This document shows positions 61,773-64,000 of a DNA stretch of 64,000 bases, piece by piece; position 1 is the stretch's first letter, and every line of letters starts with the position of its first letter. The position numbers and the translations under genes were made by a program. The stretch spans positions 124,001 through 188,000 of the forward strand of contig NZ_VLIY01000010.1 in assembly GCF_007489285.1 (NCBI RefSeq), read 5' to 3'. The notes under the pieces were generated by a model. It worked only from the letters and a program-made list of their open reading frames with translations. It searched no databases and was not told the origin of the DNA. This DNA is from Skermania sp. ID1734. GTDB taxonomy: Bacteria > Actinomycetota > Actinomycetes > Mycobacteriales > Mycobacteriaceae.

Positions 61773-62503
61773 CGGGATACTGCGTCCAGCGCCTCGGGAA
61801 GTGTGAATCGTCCCGCATACAGCGCCTTCCCGACGATCGATCCCTCGACACCGTTGCCGACCAGACCGGCGATCGCGCGCAGGTCGTCCAGTGTCGACAC
61901 GCCCCCGGAAGCGATCACGGGTGCGCTGGTAGCGGCGCAAACCTGCCGCAGCAGTTCGAGGTTCGGGCCAGTGAGCGTGCCGTCCTTGGTGACGTCGGTG
62001 ACGACGTAACGGGCGCATCCGTCTTTGTCGAGCCGCTCCAGCACCTCCCACAGGTCACCGCCGTCGCTGACCCAGCCGCGGCCGCGCAGGCGCCACTGCC
62101 CGTCGATCAGCTTGACGTCGAGTCCGACGGCGATGCGCTCGCCGTGTTCGGCGATGGCCCGTGCGCACCATTCGGGATTCTCGATCGCGGCCGTGCCCAG
62201 ATTCACCCGCGCGCATCCGGTGGCCAGGGCCGCGGCCAGCGAGTCGTCGTCGCGGATACCGCCGGAGAGTTCGACCTTGACGTCCAGCTCGCCAACCACC
62301 TCGGCCAGCAGTTCGCGGTTGGAACCCCGCCCGAACGCGGCGTCGAGGTCCACCAGATGCACCCACTCGGCGCCGTCGTGTTGCCACGCCAAGGCGGCGT
62401 CGCGGGGAGATCCGTAGTGGGTTTCGCTGCCGGCTTCGCCTTGGACGAGGCGCACGGCCTCTCCATTGGCAACGTCAACAGCAGGCAAAAGGACGAGGCT
62501 CAC
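61769..62503 (-). CDS. hisA: Phosphoribosylformimino-AICAR-P isomerase (HisA/PriA)
   Basis: 244 residues: [20 protein letters not shown] (catalytic Asp in AVDV), [79 protein letters not shown] and [20 protein letters not shown]. In actinomycetes this protein is commonly PriA, acting also as TrpF in tryptophan synthesis. No separate trpF is present in the trp operon here, which fits that dual role. The GTG at 62503 is the family start. Confidence 0.94.
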   Translation of the reverse strand: MSLVLLPAVDVANGEAVRLVQGEAGSETHYGSPRDAALAWQHDGAEWVHLVDLDAAFGRGSNRELLAEVVGELDVKVELSGGIRDDDSLAAALATGCARVNLGTAAIENPEWCARAIAEHGERIAVGLDVKLIDGQWRLRGRGWVSDGGDLWEVLERLDKDGCARYVVTDVTKDGTLTGPNLELLRQVCAATSAPVIASGGVSTLDDLRAIAGLVGNGVEGSIVGKALYAGRFTLPEALDAVSR

Positions 62504-62525
62504 GCGGTCAGAGCCTACTGCACCG

Positions 62526-62777
62526 CTATTCGTGTGGACGCTGGTCACTCCCGTCGACGTCCTTGAAGGCACGATTAGTGATCCGTGTCGCAACGGTGCC
62601 CATGGCGACGATGGCGGCGATCACCCCGGCCACTGCGATGCCGAGGCCGACGTCGGGTCCCGGCCGGACGATGCCGATGATGATTGCGGTGATCAACAGC
62701 ACGATCATGGCCGCGCCGATCGAAAGAACCGCAAGTTTGCCGTAGGAGAAACGCGGCGGAATATTGGGCGTGTTCAT
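62526..62777 (-). CDS. Small two-helix membrane protein in the his operon
   Basis: 83 residues with two hydrophobic helices ([20 protein letters not shown] and [20 protein letters not shown]) and a short charged tail. I do not recognise a family. The ATG at 62777 overlaps the hisH stop (ATGA), and hisA starts 22 nt after its end, so it is translated with the his genes. M. tuberculosis has no gene at this place as far as I recall, so this is an addition in the present lineage. The function is unknown. Confidence 0.75.
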   Translation of the reverse strand: MNTPNIPPRFSYGKLAVLSIGAAMIVLLITAIIIGIVRPGPDVGLGIAVAGVIAAIVAMGTVATRITNRAFKDVDGSDQRPHE

Positions 62778-63409
62778 AAGCTCTGCACCCAATTTCGCAG
62801 CAGTTCTGCCCCGGCGTCGCCCGACTTCTCCGGGTGGAACTGGGTCGCTGAGAGAGGCCCGTTCTCAACCGCGGCCAGGAACTTTCCGCCGTGCTCGGCC
62901 CAGGTCAGCTTGGCCGGAGCGAATGTTTCGGAAGGCAGCATGTCCCAACTCTGTGCCGCATAGCTGTGCACGAAGTAGAAGCGGGTGTCCGCGTCGATGC
63001 CGGCGAACAGCATGCTGTCTGGTGGCGCCTCGACCGTGTTCCAGCCCATGTGCGGCAGCACCGACGCGTTCAGGCGGTCCACGGTGCCCGGCCACTCACC
63101 GCAGCCCTGCGTTTCGACGCCGAATTCGACGCCGCGCTCGAACAGGATCTGCATCCCGACGCAGATGCCCAGCACCGGACGCGAACCGGCAAGCCGCTTA
63201 CCGATGATCCGCTCCCCCTTCACGGCCCGCAGTCCCGACATGCACGCCTCGAAAGCGCCGACGCCCGGAACCACCAGGCCGTCGGCCTCCAGCGCAATGT
63301 GCGGGTCGGAGGTGACGGTGACATCCGCGCCGACGCGGGCCAAGGCCCGGCTCGCCGAATGCAGGTTGCCCGAACCGTAATCGAGTAGCGCGACGGACTT
63401 GGAAGCCAC
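62774..63409 (-). CDS. hisH: Imidazole glycerol phosphate synthase glutaminase subunit
   Basis: 211 residues. Class I glutaminase: [36 protein letters not shown], the nucleophile in [15 protein letters not shown] (Cys of GICVGMQ), [18 protein letters not shown] and [14 protein letters not shown] giving the His-Glu of the triad. It supplies ammonia to HisF. The GTG at 63409 lies 2 nt after the hisB stop. Confidence 0.95.
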   Translation of the reverse strand: MASKSVALLDYGSGNLHSASRALARVGADVTVTSDPHIALEADGLVVPGVGAFEACMSGLRAVKGERIIGKRLAGSRPVLGICVGMQILFERGVEFGVETQGCGEWPGTVDRLNASVLPHMGWNTVEAPPDSMLFAGIDADTRFYFVHSYAAQSWDMLPSETFAPAKLTWAEHGGKFLAAVENGPLSATQFHPEKSGDAGAELLRNWVQSL

Positions 63410-63411
63410 GG

Positions 63412-64000
63412 TTACAGCGCGCCCTTCGTCGACGGCACCCCAGTGACCCGCGGGTCGCGCTCGACCGCGGTGCGCAGTGCCCGCGCCACGGCCTTGTATT
63501 CGGCCTCGGTGATGTGGTGCTGATCACGGCCGTAGAGCACCCGAACGTGCAGGGCAATGCGCGCATTCGACGCGATCGACTCGAAGACATGCCGGTTGAT
63601 GACGGTCGAATACGGCGCTCCGCTCGCCCCGCCGTCGCGGGTGGCGCGACCGGGTATCACCGCATGCAGCAGGTGGTCCGGCTCGCCGGTGTGCACGCAG
63701 TAGGGCCGGCCCGACACGTCCACGGCCGCATGCACGAGCGTCTCGTCCATCGGGATGTACGCGTCGCCGAAGCGGCGGATGCCTACCTTGTCGCCGAGGG
63801 CCTTGCCGAGCGCCTGCCCGAGCACGATCGCGGTGTCTTCGACGACGTGGTGCGCCTCGATTTCGGTGTCGCCCTTGGCTTGCACGGTCAGGTCGAAGCT
63901 GGCGTGGGCACCGAGCGCGGTCAGCATGTGATCGAAAAACGGTACGCCCGTGTCGATGTCGGTACGCCCGGTGCCGTCGAGGTCGATCTCGACGACGATG
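63412..64000 (-). CDS. hisB: Imidazoleglycerol-phosphate dehydratase, C-terminal part (cut by window edge)
   Basis: The last 195 residues or so of HisB, continuing off the right edge. Visible motifs: [40 protein letters not shown] with the metal-binding [43 protein letters not shown] and [20 protein letters not shown] with the second metal-binding motif. It dehydrates imidazoleglycerol phosphate. It is monofunctional by its C-terminus. The start codon lies beyond the window. It is the first visible gene of the his operon. Confidence 0.95.
   Translation of the reverse strand, partial: IVVEIDLDGTGRTDIDTGVPFFDHMLTALGAHASFDLTVQAKGDTEIEAHHVVEDTAIVLGQALGKALGDKVGIRRFGDAYIPMDETLVHAAVDVSGRPYCVHTGEPDHLLHAVIPGRATRDGGASGAPYSTVINRHVFESIASNARIALHVRVLYGRDQHHITEAEYKAVARALRTAVERDPRVTGVPSTKGAL

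Overview
The window is high-GC, densely coded DNA of an actinomycete, most likely of the Mycobacteriales (Nocardia, Rhodococcus or Mycobacterium relatives). The clearest reason is the order hisB-hisH-hisA-impA-hisF-hisI, peroxiredoxin, trpE-(Trp-associated membrane protein)-trpC-trpB-trpA-lgt-...-pyk-tesB, which is the arrangement known from mycobacteria. A BacA/Rv1819c-type ABC transporter, GTG starts and many 4-base start/stop overlaps fit this. Genus and species cannot be read from the sequence.

Layout. 1-2565: two regulators (LysR, PucR types) and an Abi-alpha-like protein. 2968-3513: the remnant of an NAD-dependent formate dehydrogenase with its catalytic core deleted in frame. 3540-11040: a stress and redox run with a mini small-heat-shock protein, a ClpC-like unfoldase, a small protein sharing the ClpC-like N-terminus, a DUF488 protein, a membrane Rieske protein, a molybdopterin oxidoreductase and a helical protein. 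11037-12759: a hot-dog thioesterase and a membrane protein with two NAD-binding (RCK) domains.

12915-28550 is the most striking part: a complete selenocysteine system next to its substrate. It has selB, selA, tRNA-Sec (anticodon UCA) and selD, then nrfD-fdhB-fdhA. The formate dehydrogenase fdhA is interrupted by an in-frame UGA (codon 191) followed by a textbook bacterial SECIS hairpin. A second, FdhF/YdeP-type oxidoreductase, a FUSC protein and fdhD follow. A MIRU-like repeat sits exactly at the ATGA junction between the FUSC gene and fdhD.

28552-41756: envelope and signalling genes. They include a Na+/H+ antiporter, a glyoxalase-fold protein, an RsbQ/RsbP energy-stress pair, a degenerate sensor-kinase pair without a response regulator, a phosphodiesterase, an acyltransferase, small secreted proteins, a DUF4188/flavin monooxygenase pair and an SPW membrane protein. 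41781-42857: a DUF559 (Vsr-like) endonuclease gene framed by a long inverted repeat, which looks like a discrete genetic element. 42845-64000: the BacA-type transporter, tesB, pyk, a TM2 protein, lgt, the trp operon (with a 23-codon ORF wedged between trpB and trpA), a two-component system beside a SulP-carbonic anhydrase fusion, a peroxiredoxin, a dioxygenase and a tautomerase, and the his operon, cut by the window end inside hisB.

How it works together: selD makes selenophosphate, selA converts seryl-tRNA-Sec, and selB delivers it to the UGA of fdhA. FdhD sulfurates the molybdenum cofactor, and FdhA-FdhB-NrfD would pass electrons from formate to the membrane quinone pool. The broken NAD-FDH nearby suggests that formate oxidation in this lineage now rests on the selenoenzyme. 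Short palindromic elements with stems of 11-14 bp and loops of 25-36 bp occur in several intergenic gaps. Two of them (30178 and 59751) are clearly copies of one family.
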